Below, piece by piece: positions 46,301-52,900 of a stretch of 64,000 nucleotides of DNA. Both the position numbers and the translations under genes were made by a program. Position 1 is the stretch's first letter. The number at the start of each line of letters is the position of its first letter. The stretch comes from Cristatella mucedo (Eukaryota > Bryozoa > Phylactolaemata > Cristatellidae). Location of the stretch: contig WPIO01000002.1 of the NCBI GenBank assembly GCA_009760855.2, positions 9,706,001 through 9,770,000 of the forward strand. Reading direction: 5' to 3'. Under the pieces are notes generated by a model. The model was not told the origin of the DNA and made no database searches. It saw only the letters and a program-made list of their open reading frames with translations.

Positions 46301-49300
46301 GGAAATCCCGAGTGATACACAAACGACTATGGAAAATCCATAAAAAATTAAGCTTCTTGTACATTTGACCACGACAAACATAGTCAGAAAGTGTGACAGG
46401 TAGCTCGAAGCAATATGATAATAATAATACACTTGATAAAGTGCCCTCAGAGAGCTCAGTCTCTTTCTAGTCACTTTCCATTTGCTGCAAAGGAAAATGC
46501 AATTGAAAGATGTATAATATCATGCTAGATAAACAAACAACATGAATAACATGGTTAGGGGTGACATGCACAAGGTCAGCATGCAAATGTGGTTAGTGGC
46601 AGCATGCACAGTGTCAGCACGCATAAGCACATCAAGGACGAATCACAGGGACCCATTAAATGCTGCCATAAATAGGTTCGCTTTTTAAATTCCTTTTTAA
46701 TGTGGTCAAGTCAGGGGATGTCGTGAAGCAAGTCGGGAGTGGGTTCAAAGCTTTTGTGAGCATGTGAGCATAAGAACTAAATGTACGGTCTCCAAAGGAT
46801 TTGAGGTTTGTACGGTGTATTGGTAAACAGTTAGATTCCGAAAAGCGGGTGGTACGATGCATTGCCTGGTGGGGGAGTAGATCTGAGAGATAGGCTGGAG
46901 CCAAAGAATGAAGGGACCTAAAAGTGAGCGACAAAACCTTGAAGTCGATCCGTCGCTTGACTGGTAGCCAGTGCAGGTCGGCAAGAAGTGGTGTGATGTG
47001 GCAACTGCGACGCTCACGACAGACAAGCGTAGCTGCAGAGTTTTGCACCAGCTGTAATCGCCTGATTACACATGCCGGTGGGCCAGCAAGCAGTGAGTTA
47101 CAGAATTCGAGACGGGATGTCACAAATGCATGGACAAACTTAGATGTGGTATCCTTATCTAAACAAGCCCGAATTTTAGCAATGTTATGCAGCTGAAAGT
47201 AGGCAGACTTGATTGTGGAGCTGATGTGATGATGGCACATGAAGCTGCTCACTGGCTATGCTCACTAACAGAGAATGCAGAAGAACATGTGAAATAGTTT
47301 TATTCTTATACCCTGGTGTGTGCATGGCAAGTGCTACCGCTCATTGGAAATCAGATACAAATCGAGACACAAGCTAAGCCAAACTGCAATGCAAGAAATT
47401 GATAGAACACGTTCAAAAACCTAAATAAATATCAGAACGCTAGGAAAAAAGAAGAATAGTCATTGGGAGACGAATCCACCACTTCTTAAGACCAGTAACG
47501 ATTGGTATCAATTCTCCTATTTTGACCAGACAAGCATACTACTTTTTAGAGGAACTAGTCAGCCTCAGCATTCCTTAAGGTCAAAAATTTAATTGGCCTG
47601 CTTGCATTGAGATGGTATGCAAGGGTTCTGGCAACAGGTTTTCAAAAGGCTTCGGGCATATAAACAAGAAGTCGTTGGTCTAGCAATTTAAGCAGTCACA
47701 CCTGCTATCCTTGCATGGAGCAAAAGCCAAAAGTGAGAAAGGACTGATCAAGTCATTTAAGCAGCCATTATTACAAAACTGCACACACAAGGGTGACAGT
47801 CAATGCCAAAACGAACTAACAAGTGCTTGCTGCTATATAATAAAGCTGGTCCACTAGGGGATAGACATTGGCAGATAGTACTACCAACTATTCGGACCTG
47901 TCAGATACAAATGTGGTCGGTTCGAAAGTGTGCCTAAAACTAGGATTTGGTGACATTCCCACAAAAATGTGAGGATGAATTAAATGAACATATGGATACT
48001 ATAGAATTTAATTGCATGCCACGTGGCTAGATATTTTTTAGGGGACAACTGATAGGCAGAAATGGGGAAAGCTGATGCTGCCTGGCTCAGCTTGGCAAAG
48101 GTGAGAGCACCTGTTCAGCAGAGCATAATAATAATAAGAATAATAATAAACTTGTACAGCACCCTCAGAGAACTTGATCTCTCTCTAGGAACTTTACATG
48201 TGCTGTAAAAGAAGCATGATCGAATGGTTACTGATAAAATGCATAAAGTAAACAAGCATGACATGGTTAGAGCTGACATACACAGTGAACATGCAAATAC
48301 GGTTAGTAGCAGCATGTACAGTGTATGCTTTAGCTCACAAATGACGAATCACAAGGACTCATTGCTTGCTATGATAATCAGGTGCCTGTTTAGCTTCTTT
48401 TTATGTCCTCGAGTCAGGGGATGTCGCGATTTTGGTCGGGCACGAGTTTCCGGCTTTGAGAGCATATGAGCTAAAGGCACGGTCTCCAAACGATTTGGGA
48501 AACACTTTGTATCTCGTGAGCACCCCCTCGTTTCCGTGACCATTGGATGCATTAACATGATAATTGCCAAGCGTTGCAAAGCAAGACTCATAGTGGGGCG
48601 TCAGGACGATTCTGAGAACTAAGGCATACTGCCGACAGAAGTTTTGTGAATGAGCAAGAAAGCAAGCCCATTTACGACGTTGGGGCAGCATGTGACCGGG
48701 CAGAGCAGGCCATGACAACCTGTGACTACCTTAAAAGGCTCAGTAGAACTGCCGGGCAGTCAGGTTCACTCCGAACTACGAGTAATCCAAAGTGTTTAGG
48801 AACGGAAATTTGAGACTTCGAAAGACATGCCCTAATCATTGCGATGAAGTGGCAGCAAGTTTGAAGAGCAAAAACTGTCGTGCAGAAATTCTATGCAAAA
48901 CGTATGTCTCAGGTCAGCCACGCTATGTGGGGCTCCATTGGACCAGAAAGTAGACAACTGTCGAGCATAATGGCAAAGCGATGATTATATGTGCTAGCAC
49001 ATACTGCCTTCTATAAAACACTCACCAATTTAGAAACTACCTCGAGAAAACTAAAGTGCCGATGGCGCCCAATCATCGAAGGTGCAAGTCGAAGCGTTTA
49101 ATGTGCCCCTATTGCCTCTGGCTCTTGGTCCAAGGATAAGATGCTCGCGCTTGATAAGGTGCTAGCACTTCGCAGCCCTGATCGCCGGTTCGAGTTAGTT
49201 AGTAGACGATCCTTTCTTAATCTCTCCAAGCATGGTTGATAGCCACTAAGTTCTTTTGCAGATATTTAACTGAGGTGGCTCAATCAGCCGCTTCTACTTT

Positions 49301-49657
49301 TAAGCCAGGCGAAGGATCGTACAGAAAATGTCCGAAACAAGGCACCGAAAAACCTTCTCGCAGCCCCTTCGCACCACAAGCCGTCTGCCAGCAGAAGGAA
49401 ATAAAGACGGCGAATATCCCTGTTACGCACTCTTCGCACCATCACGCTCGTGTATCTCACAAGCGCCACGGAGAAGGCGGTCGAGAGCGGCTCTCGTCGG
49501 CAAGCTGACAAGTTAATTCAGCGAGCTAGGACCGGAGGAAAGTGGAGGTGACATGCAGGTAGCACTAGTGAAAACGCTTGCACGCAACGCACATGTCGCC
49601 AGCAGAAAGAAGTCTATATAGTTATACGGGGGCCAGCTGACGCAAGTCGCTCACCAT
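28763..49657 (-). CDS. DNAJC19: DNAJC19 / TIM14 (PAM18) mitochondrial import J-protein, 6 coding exons, 116 aa
   Basis: Joining, in transcript order, 49657-49655, 43442-43391, 38677-38598, 38491-38418, 31851-31781 and 28833-28763 yields a 116-aa frame with every splice phase matching. It has a hydrophobic N-terminal segment ([14 protein letters not shown]), a linker, the TIM14 signature [18 protein letters not shown], and a J-domain with the HPD motif ([19 protein letters not shown]), ending [15 protein letters not shown]. In other animals this inner-membrane protein of the TIM23 import motor stimulates mtHsp70 ATPase through HPD; the human protein has about the same length. Role from family knowledge; exons and motifs are read here. 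The ATG-only first exon (AATG|GTGAGC) is the least certain part. Introns of 6.2, 4.7, 0.1, 6.6 and 2.9 kb are packed with LINE and SINE copies. The gene is divergent from the EXD1-like gene. Confidence 0.95.
29387..29805. repeat. Direct repeat of about 115 bp flanking a MITE-like arm
   Basis: 29390-29510 and 29690-29805 share the order GTGCATT, GCAACTTAGCTGACAT, CAGGTTT, TCCCTGxxCCTTT, CTTGTTGTCAxGCTATCTAT, TTAGxAAGGC at roughly 85% identity. Between them lies an element arm (29552-29680). Confidence 0.8.
29552..29680 (+). mobile_element. Single arm of the CAGCTAACACGGC-type inverted-repeat element
   Basis: It begins CAGCTAATACGGC and contains TGTTCAACATGGTCGCCAG and TATATTTACGTTAAATAAA. The same blocks in the same order occur in the two arms of the element at 50152-50562. 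Confidence 0.6.
29870..30075 (+). mobile_element. LINE family B, 3' tail
   Basis: CTCAGCTATGCTTCTCACTT, then GTCTGTTGGCTACTGAATGC, GTACCGAAAGCCGCTTAGGC and ACTTTGTGGAGTTACAGACG, as in the copies at 17420 and 37348. Confidence 0.75.
30110..30655 (+). mobile_element. LINE reverse-transcriptase fragment with YADD box
   Basis: It reads [19 protein letters not shown], then after a frameshift [12 protein letters not shown] (catalytic YADD, about 30254-30287), then the thumb region [19 protein letters not shown] and a decayed DDHIN segment. It is a non-LTR (CR1/L2-like) polymerase without its 3' end, in the third DNAJC19 intron region as transcribed from the other strand. Frameshifted and dead. Confidence 0.85.
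30656..31426. other. DNAJC19 intronic DNA, unassigned
   Basis: No gene or repeat family recognised. Confidence 0.35.
31427..31478. repeat. AT-rich palindrome
   Basis: AATAACAATTTTTATTATTG faces CAATAATTGTTATT around a perfect ATTGTGATCACAAT centre. Potential hairpin in an intron. Confidence 0.75.
31553..31597. repeat. (GA)n microsatellite
   Basis: Uninterrupted GA dinucleotides, about 22 units. Confidence 0.95.
31781..31851 (-). CDS. DNAJC19: DNAJC19 coding exon with the HPD motif
   Basis: Between acceptor TCTCTTGTAG| and donor AAAG|GTGAGT it encodes [18 protein letters not shown] followed by NHPDK. It holds helix II and the catalytic HPD loop. Its 5' base completes the Ser of GVS and its 3' base the Gly of DKGG. 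Confidence 0.96.
31852..34479. other. DNAJC19 intronic DNA, mostly unassigned
   Basis: Apart from the neighbouring exon I recognise no gene or repeat family here. The short open frames at 32904-33423 have no resemblance to known families. Confidence 0.35.
34480..35235 (-). mobile_element. LINE family A, 5'-truncated copy
   Basis: On the minus strand: frame-broken ORF2 C-terminus ([51 protein letters not shown]), then the 3' UTR and a (TTA)n tail at 34482-34506. Confidence 0.88.
35255..35808 (+). mobile_element. LINE family B, left part, split by a LINE A insertion
   Basis: Frame-broken ORF2 C-terminus ([43 protein letters not shown]) leads into the 3' tail ATGCTTCCCACTTTCTCTTT. It breaks at TTTGTTG (35802-35808) and resumes after 37340. 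Confidence 0.85.
35809..37339 (+). mobile_element. LINE family A, rearranged copy with internal duplication
   Basis: Two overlapping stretches of one LINE lie head to tail. 35809-36304 corresponds to about 36424-36916; then from 36305 the sequence restarts upstream ([20 protein letters not shown]) and runs through to the 3' UTR and (ATT)n at 37298-37339. The whole unit is flanked by TTTGTTG (35802-35808, 37340-37346), so it was inserted as one piece into LINE B. The second stretch contains a C run (36982-36991) that shifts the frame. Confidence 0.88.
37340..37480 (+). mobile_element. LINE family B, 3' tail, right part of the split copy
   Basis: After the duplicated TTTGTTG it continues with GAAGTCTGTTGGCTACTGCA, GTACCGAAAGCCGCTTAGGC and the GACTTTGTGGAATTGCAGAC end, completing the 3' tail begun at 35755. 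Confidence 0.85.
37700..38005. mobile_element. Short DNA element, second copy of the 7945-8260 type
   Basis: It shares ACCATCACCAAAGACGGA, GTCGTAAT, ATTGAAGGTCTAGCCC and the AAAATCCTGGCTCTGCCATT right end with 7945-8260. The left end is poorly defined. Confidence 0.4.
38042..38356 (+). mobile_element. LINE family A, short 3' fragment
   Basis: Last codons of ORF2 (TTTAAAAAGAAATTAAAAAC...), the 3' UTR with TGCATGCTGACCCTGTGCAT, and the tail TCTGAGGGTGCTTTATCAAG, ending in an AT-rich run. It lies just downstream (in + coordinates) of a DNAJC19 exon. Confidence 0.85.
38418..38491 (-). CDS. DNAJC19: DNAJC19 coding exon with the GGFEPKM signature
   Basis: Acceptor TTCATTGTAG| then [18 protein letters not shown], followed by SLIIGV, then donor CAG|GTAAGG; 24 codons plus 2 bases. 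This is the diagnostic TIM14 segment preceding the J-domain. Confidence 0.97.
38598..38677 (-). CDS. DNAJC19: DNAJC19 coding exon (linker)
   Basis: Acceptor TTCTACAG| completes Gly, then [17 protein letters not shown] and ISQTLPTGV, then donor GTAAGT. It is separated from the next exon by a 106-bp intron. Confidence 0.95.
38700..39050. other. DNAJC19 intronic DNA, unassigned
   Basis: Nothing recognised. Confidence 0.35.
39055..39408 (+). mobile_element. LINE family A, 3' fragment with duplicated tail
   Basis: ORF2 end and 3' UTR lead to a first ATT run (39336-39357). A second partial tail (GAGTTATCTGAGGGTGCTTT) and a second ATT run (39388-39402) follow. This indicates a tail duplication or a second tiny insertion into the microsatellite. 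Confidence 0.85.
39565..40430 (-). mobile_element. LINE family A, young copy sharing the C-run subfamily mark
   Basis: On the minus strand: open ORF2 C-terminus from [20 protein letters not shown] to a homopolymer that reads as G on the + strand (39897-39906) and shifts the frame, then the 3' UTR and an (ATT)n tail at 39568-39588. The homopolymer and nearly all flanking bases match the copy at 36305-37339, including its [18 protein letters not shown] variant. Confidence 0.92.
40432..40505 (-). mobile_element. LINE family A tail remnant
   Basis: Contains TCAATCTCTTTCTAGGCGCT, then TTTGCTGCAAAAGGGAAACG, a partial older tail that the 39565-40430 copy abuts or interrupted. Confidence 0.6.
40506..40889. 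other. DNAJC19 intronic DNA, unassigned
   Basis: Nothing recognised. Confidence 0.3.
40890..41115 (-). mobile_element. SINE2 copy (extended or composite)
   Basis: On the minus strand: A-box side TTTAGGTGCTTGCACTTCAC, B box GTGGGTTCGACTCTCTC (about 41077-41061), then the body. The region near 40893-40920 resembles a LINE A tail (AAAGAGATTTAGCTCTCTTA), so the element may be composite. Confidence 0.6.
41116..41369. other. DNAJC19 intronic DNA, unassigned
   Basis: Nothing recognised. Confidence 0.3.
41370..41462 (+). mobile_element. SINE2, 3' part
   Basis: GTAAGCGGTGGTGATAGTTG, then GAGGCTGTTAAGTCAGC and an ATTTATTTATTT end. The tRNA-like head is missing. Confidence 0.7.
41595..41672. repeat. 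Perfect 78-bp AT-rich palindrome, no spacer
   Basis: Centred between 41633 and 41634 on AATATT. Each base from 41595 pairs with its mirror to 41672: a (TA)n outer part, then ATAATTATAAATAATAATAC and its complement. It is a potential cruciform. Confidence 0.9.
41685..41815 (-). mobile_element. SINE1, full copy nested in a LINE A tail
   Basis: On the minus strand: TGCCGAGCTGGTTTGGTCCA head, B box GGGCTCGAGCCCCA, and tail GAAGCGCCTGAATAGAG, then TAGGTTCTCTTGGGTCGC. Confidence 0.85.
41870..42860. other. DNAJC19 intronic DNA, unassigned
   Basis: Nothing recognised; short open frames on both strands overlap and lack family resemblance. Confidence 0.3.
42876..42920. repeat. (CGCA)n / (CA)n microsatellite
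   Basis: Degenerate CGCACGCA repeats grade into an ACACAC run. The long Arg/Ala and Thr/His frames here are microsatellite artefacts. Confidence 0.9.
43391..43442 (-). CDS. DNAJC19: DNAJC19 coding exon 2 (membrane segment)
   Basis: Acceptor CATTGCAG| then [17 protein letters not shown] and one base (completing Gly with the next exon), donor G|GTAAGT. It encodes the single hydrophobic segment that would anchor the protein in the inner mitochondrial membrane. Confidence 0.93.
43450..44100. other. DNAJC19 intron 1, unassigned part
   Basis: No repeat or gene recognised. The open minus-strand frame at 43571-44023 (150 codons) has no family resemblance and sits in an intron. Confidence 0.3.
44122..44300 (+). 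mobile_element. SINE2, full copy
   Basis: A GATGGTGCACTAGGTAAGGC head, B box GTGGGTTCCAATCCTGC, GCTGGTGATAGCCATAAAGG body, and AGTCAAAATCAGCTAG then AT-rich end. About 85% like 21788-21957. Confidence 0.85.
44301..44929. other. DNAJC19 intron 1, unassigned part
   Basis: Nothing recognised. Confidence 0.3.
44930..45010 (-). mobile_element. LINE family A tail remnant
   Basis: Contains TTGAGAACTAAATCTCTTCC, TAGACACTTTACATATGCTG and GGCAGCATGCCAATTAAGTG, a diverged tail. Confidence 0.55.
45100..46130 (-). mobile_element. LINE family A, old copy with nested SINE2
   Basis: The tail (CCCTCAGAGAACTTCTCTTT) starts near 45117. After a SINE2 (45225-45395) the LINE 3' UTR and decayed ORF2 C-terminus resume and continue to about 46130. 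Many stops and indels. Confidence 0.8.
45225..45395 (-). mobile_element. SINE2 nested in LINE A
   Basis: On the minus strand: B box GTGGGTTCGCGTCCTGC (about 45341-45325), then the body with GAGGTGGTGATGGCCG, and a GAGGCTTTTAAATAAAA then TTTATTTATTT end. It splits the LINE 3' UTR. Confidence 0.8.
46425..47232 (-). mobile_element. LINE family A, long open copy
   Basis: On the minus strand a frame of about 198 codons covers the ORF2 C-terminus ([53 protein letters not shown]), then the 3' UTR and an ATT-type tail near 46420. It lacks the polymerase core. Confidence 0.9.
47240..48120. other. DNAJC19 intron 1, unassigned part
   Basis: Nothing recognised. Confidence 0.3.
48125..48545 (-). mobile_element. 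LINE family A, diverged 3' fragment
   Basis: Tail ACAGCACCCTCAGAGAACTT and GATCTCTCTCTAGGAAC, then 3' UTR and the [16 protein letters not shown] end of ORF2 (about 48520-48440, minus). Confidence 0.8.
49150..49300 (+). mobile_element. SINE2, degenerate copy
   Basis: Head GATAAGGTGCTAGCACTTCG, B-box CCGGTTCGAGTTAG, body GGTTGATAGCCACTAAG, and end GAGGTGGCTCAATCAGC. Confidence 0.6.
49655..49657 (-). CDS. DNAJC19: DNAJC19 putative first coding exon (ATG only)
   Basis: Minus-strand AAGAATG|GTGAGCG: a start codon abutting a good donor. Phase 0 joins it to the SSGAVALG exon and brings the protein to 116 aa. The choice rests on phase, length and its position facing the EXD1-like start. Transcript data would settle it. 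Confidence 0.7.
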
Positions 49658-49784
49658 TCTTAGTTCTTCACGCGGCCTCAGTGGACGACGACCTTGTCCC
49701 AAACCGTAACGCCGATTCCATTTCGTACATCCGTTGAAATCCCCACGCCCCGGAATTCGACGGTAGTGTTATCATACTGGAGTC
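49658..49784. promoter_or_regulatory. Putative bidirectional promoter between DNAJC19 and the EXD1-like gene
   Basis: Only 127 bp separate the two divergent start codons, so both 5' UTRs and core promoter elements must lie in or very near this interval, unless non-coding exons exist. It is CpG-containing (ACGCGGCC, GACGACG, TAACGCCG) with no evident TATA box. CpG-rich sequence continues left to about 49300. Confidence 0.6.
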
Positions 49785-49902
49785 ATGGAGCGGCTAGTCG
49801 GCCGCCGCGTGCTAATAACGTTGACTGATAACGGCCAGACTTACGAAGGGACTCTGCGAAGCGTTTGTGGGGAAGGTTCATCTACCTTCACGTTTTCAGA
49901 AG
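49785..49902 (+). CDS. EXD1: EXD1-like gene, first coding exon (Sm-like)
   Basis: ATG plus 38 further codons and one base; donor AAG|GTATTC. The residues RRVLITLTDNGQTYEGTL fit strands 1-2 of an Sm/LSM fold. The start is the only in-frame ATG next to the divergent promoter. Confidence 0.8.
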
Positions 49903-52900
49903 GTATTCATTCGCGTTGTTATTACACTTAATTATTCTGCAGGATTAGTTATAGCGACCTCAGGTAGTGTTAAAAGTGTGCAGTGGTTGCCGTTTAGGGC
50001 TCCGTCCGTGGCGGCTTGGCAGTAGTTTTCTGGGGTCTTCTTCGTGCGTCTGATGGGTTTGCAAGCGCGTGCGGCAAGCTGACTCGACTTTAGACCCTGT
50101 ATTGCCGTGCAGGCGAACAAATGCTACTTTCTGACAATAGTGCCCAAGCTGCAGCTAACACGGCGTCTTTAGTATGTGGAGGCAGCCCACATTCAGCTAT
50201 GGGAACTGTAACCATAGAAGAATGTTCAATAAGGTAGCCAGCGTCTGTTTATATCTGCACGAATAATTTTGTAGAGCTATCTTTTATCTAGGACACTATC
50301 TTTTTGATGTAAGGTTTAGTATTTAGGATTTGTATGCTTATTGGTTTAGGGTTTAGGGTTCAGGATTAGATTTGGATTTTTTGAGTTTGGAGTTTAGGTT
50401 TTAGTATTCGGGGTGTAGGGAGCAAATGTAGTCGAAATTATATCTGAAAGTGTGTTTATTTAACGTAAATATAAACAGACTCTGGCTGTGGTGTTGAACA
50501 TCCTTGTATAGGTATAGTGCCTGTAGCAGAACTTGGGCAGAACGTATACGCCGTGTTAGCTGGCTTTTGCCGAGCCGAGCCTGGCGGAGGCTTTTTCGTC
50601 GTACCTGCACAAATGTAGATGCAGGTCGGTCTTTATAACCCGAAGCAGCTCAATTCAGCTTACACAATTTCTGTAGATTGGTGAGTGGCTAGGACCAATC
50701 CTTTTGTTTTAGAGATTGTGGCCTTGATATTACTCGTCCTGTAGTATGATAACAATACATAGTATTAATAGTAGTAATGGTAGTATCCATGTGTATAGCT
50801 CCCTAAGGTAACTAGATTTCATTCTAGGCACTGTAGTATGCTGGACAGGAAGCATGCCAACTAGTCAGTGATAACATGCACAATATGAGGACATGCAAGC
50901 ACACAGAGGGCAGTTTACACCGAAAGTACAAATGCTGTGGGAAACACGCGGGTTTGTAGCTTAGTCTTAAATGTCGTCAGCTCAAGGTTGTCGTGACGTC
51001 AGTCGGTATCCCTTACAGGAGTTACTGAGCTAGCGCTCCCAAATCCAAATAGCGGTTCAGCCACATCTCTACCAGATTGAACTAGCCACCGATTTCCGAG
51101 GACCGCTCGTAGGGGTTCCTCTACTTGCTTGGACCAAAGTAAGTCGCTATTTAATTTCTAGCAATAAGAAGCTTATTGGTTGTAGCTTGGCACAACAATT
51201 TGCAATTGCAAGCATGCAATTTCATTCAAGCAGTGCACCGGGATTCTGCTCGGTACATAAGTGCAAATTTGAAGCTGAAAATATAAAAGCCGTGTGCTTC
51301 GTCCCATACGAAGAGTAGATATGCGATAGTTTAATCGGTGGAGCACTGGCTCAGTAACCTAGAAAGTGTGGTATCGTTCCCTGAACGAGGCAAAATTCCT
51401 TCTCGACACCCAGTCTCACAGCCACCGGGCATCATTGCTGTTAAAATAACCGTTCTCCAACTTGATTGTAAGCCCACCCCTCTACTACTTGCTAAGAGTC
51501 CCGAGCAGGCCAGTCTCAGCATCGATTGTAAAACTTCTTGAACTCATATTCTTGTTATTCCATGACCTTGAGCTCTAGCTGTGTCAATGATTATCTTCAG
51601 TGAGTTTCTAGAGCGCTGCTAGTTCTGCTCAATCTCTCGGCACTTTTGGATAGTATTCATCGCCTTGCCTTACTCGAGTGCATGTCGTCTGGCCATGGCA
51701 TCACTCTCACTGAACTGCAATGGTTACTGTCCTATCGCAGTAGAAGATTTAAGAGCTTGGATGTTAGTGGCCAACGGTCATCGTGTGAGCCTTTAAAGTA
51801 TGGGGTATCCCAAGGATCTGTTCTAGGTTTACTTCTTTTAACACTATAGACTCTTTCTCTTGCTCATGTAATCGCCAAGCAAAATCTAGGCTTTTATTTC
51901 TATGTATTGAGTAGATGTAACTGTGCTTTAATTCCTGTGTGCGTTCTCGCATATTGAACTCCCTGAACTCACTTGCAGCATTTATTGCTGACATTCACAT
52001 TTGGATGGAAGCAAACTTTCTTAAACTGAATGACGATAAAACCAAATTTATAGTTATGGGCAAACCCAGCGTTAGTCGGATATTGGGAAGCCTAATGCTC
52101 AAAATGGGCTCTGTTAATATATCTCCTGCAGCATCTGCTCAGAATATGGTTGCTCTGCTCCAAAAGAACCTTGTACTAGATGACCATCTTAGCTTCCCAG
52201 TCAAACCTGCCTTCATTCATCTATAATTAGCTCAATTACTGAAATTTGGGCTTGTTTATATAGGGATACCAATGCCGAGCTGGTCCATGCATTGGTGATA
52301 ACCAGTCTAGATTTCTTTAATTCTACTTGGAGGTCCGATAAGGACATGCCGGCTCATATACTTCAAGTATTTCAAGGCCAGATTTTTAATGGCTAGCCTA
52401 ACTGAAGCTGTTTTCTGATGAGCTGAGATTTTACCGGTTGCCAAGGACATCTGTTATGGTGGACAGCAACAAGTTTATCCCCTCATAAGGAGACAGATTC
52501 AAGGGGTCTAGTGGTCTTCTTGACCTCGATTACAAATTTAGCGATGAGTTCAAAAGCTGCAGGATTGAAGGAGGAGAAATATAAAGAACAGGGCGATGCA
52601 GGGTTGAAGTCAGGTAGGGACGGCAGTGAGGAAATGGTATCTGAAATCTGTTCTATCTTATTATCTAGAATTGAGAAGAATTTGGAAAACGGCTCTGCCA
52701 GGTATCCGATAGATATTCATTTATTGAGCATCCAATAATTAGTAGACAAAGCCTACATCCTGGCTCCTGTTCATTCGGGGCTTATGAGAAGCTGTTAATC
52801 CTGCAAATCGAGACCGGCCAAGTGCTTTTGTATTTTGAATGTACATGCCAAAGGTTAAAGAACTAGTGTGCCATTTATTCCCATCTTCAGCTGAAGCTTC

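Noticed and set aside
50330-50410. Interstitial telomere
   Set aside because: The TTTAGGG-like units are few and degenerate and lie inside an inverted-repeat element, so they are treated as element sequence.
51058-51136. Open 26-codon stretch between CAG and GTAAGT
   Set aside because: Phase 0 at both ends, incompatible with the phase 1 junctions of the EXD1-like gene; no resemblance to an LSM fold.
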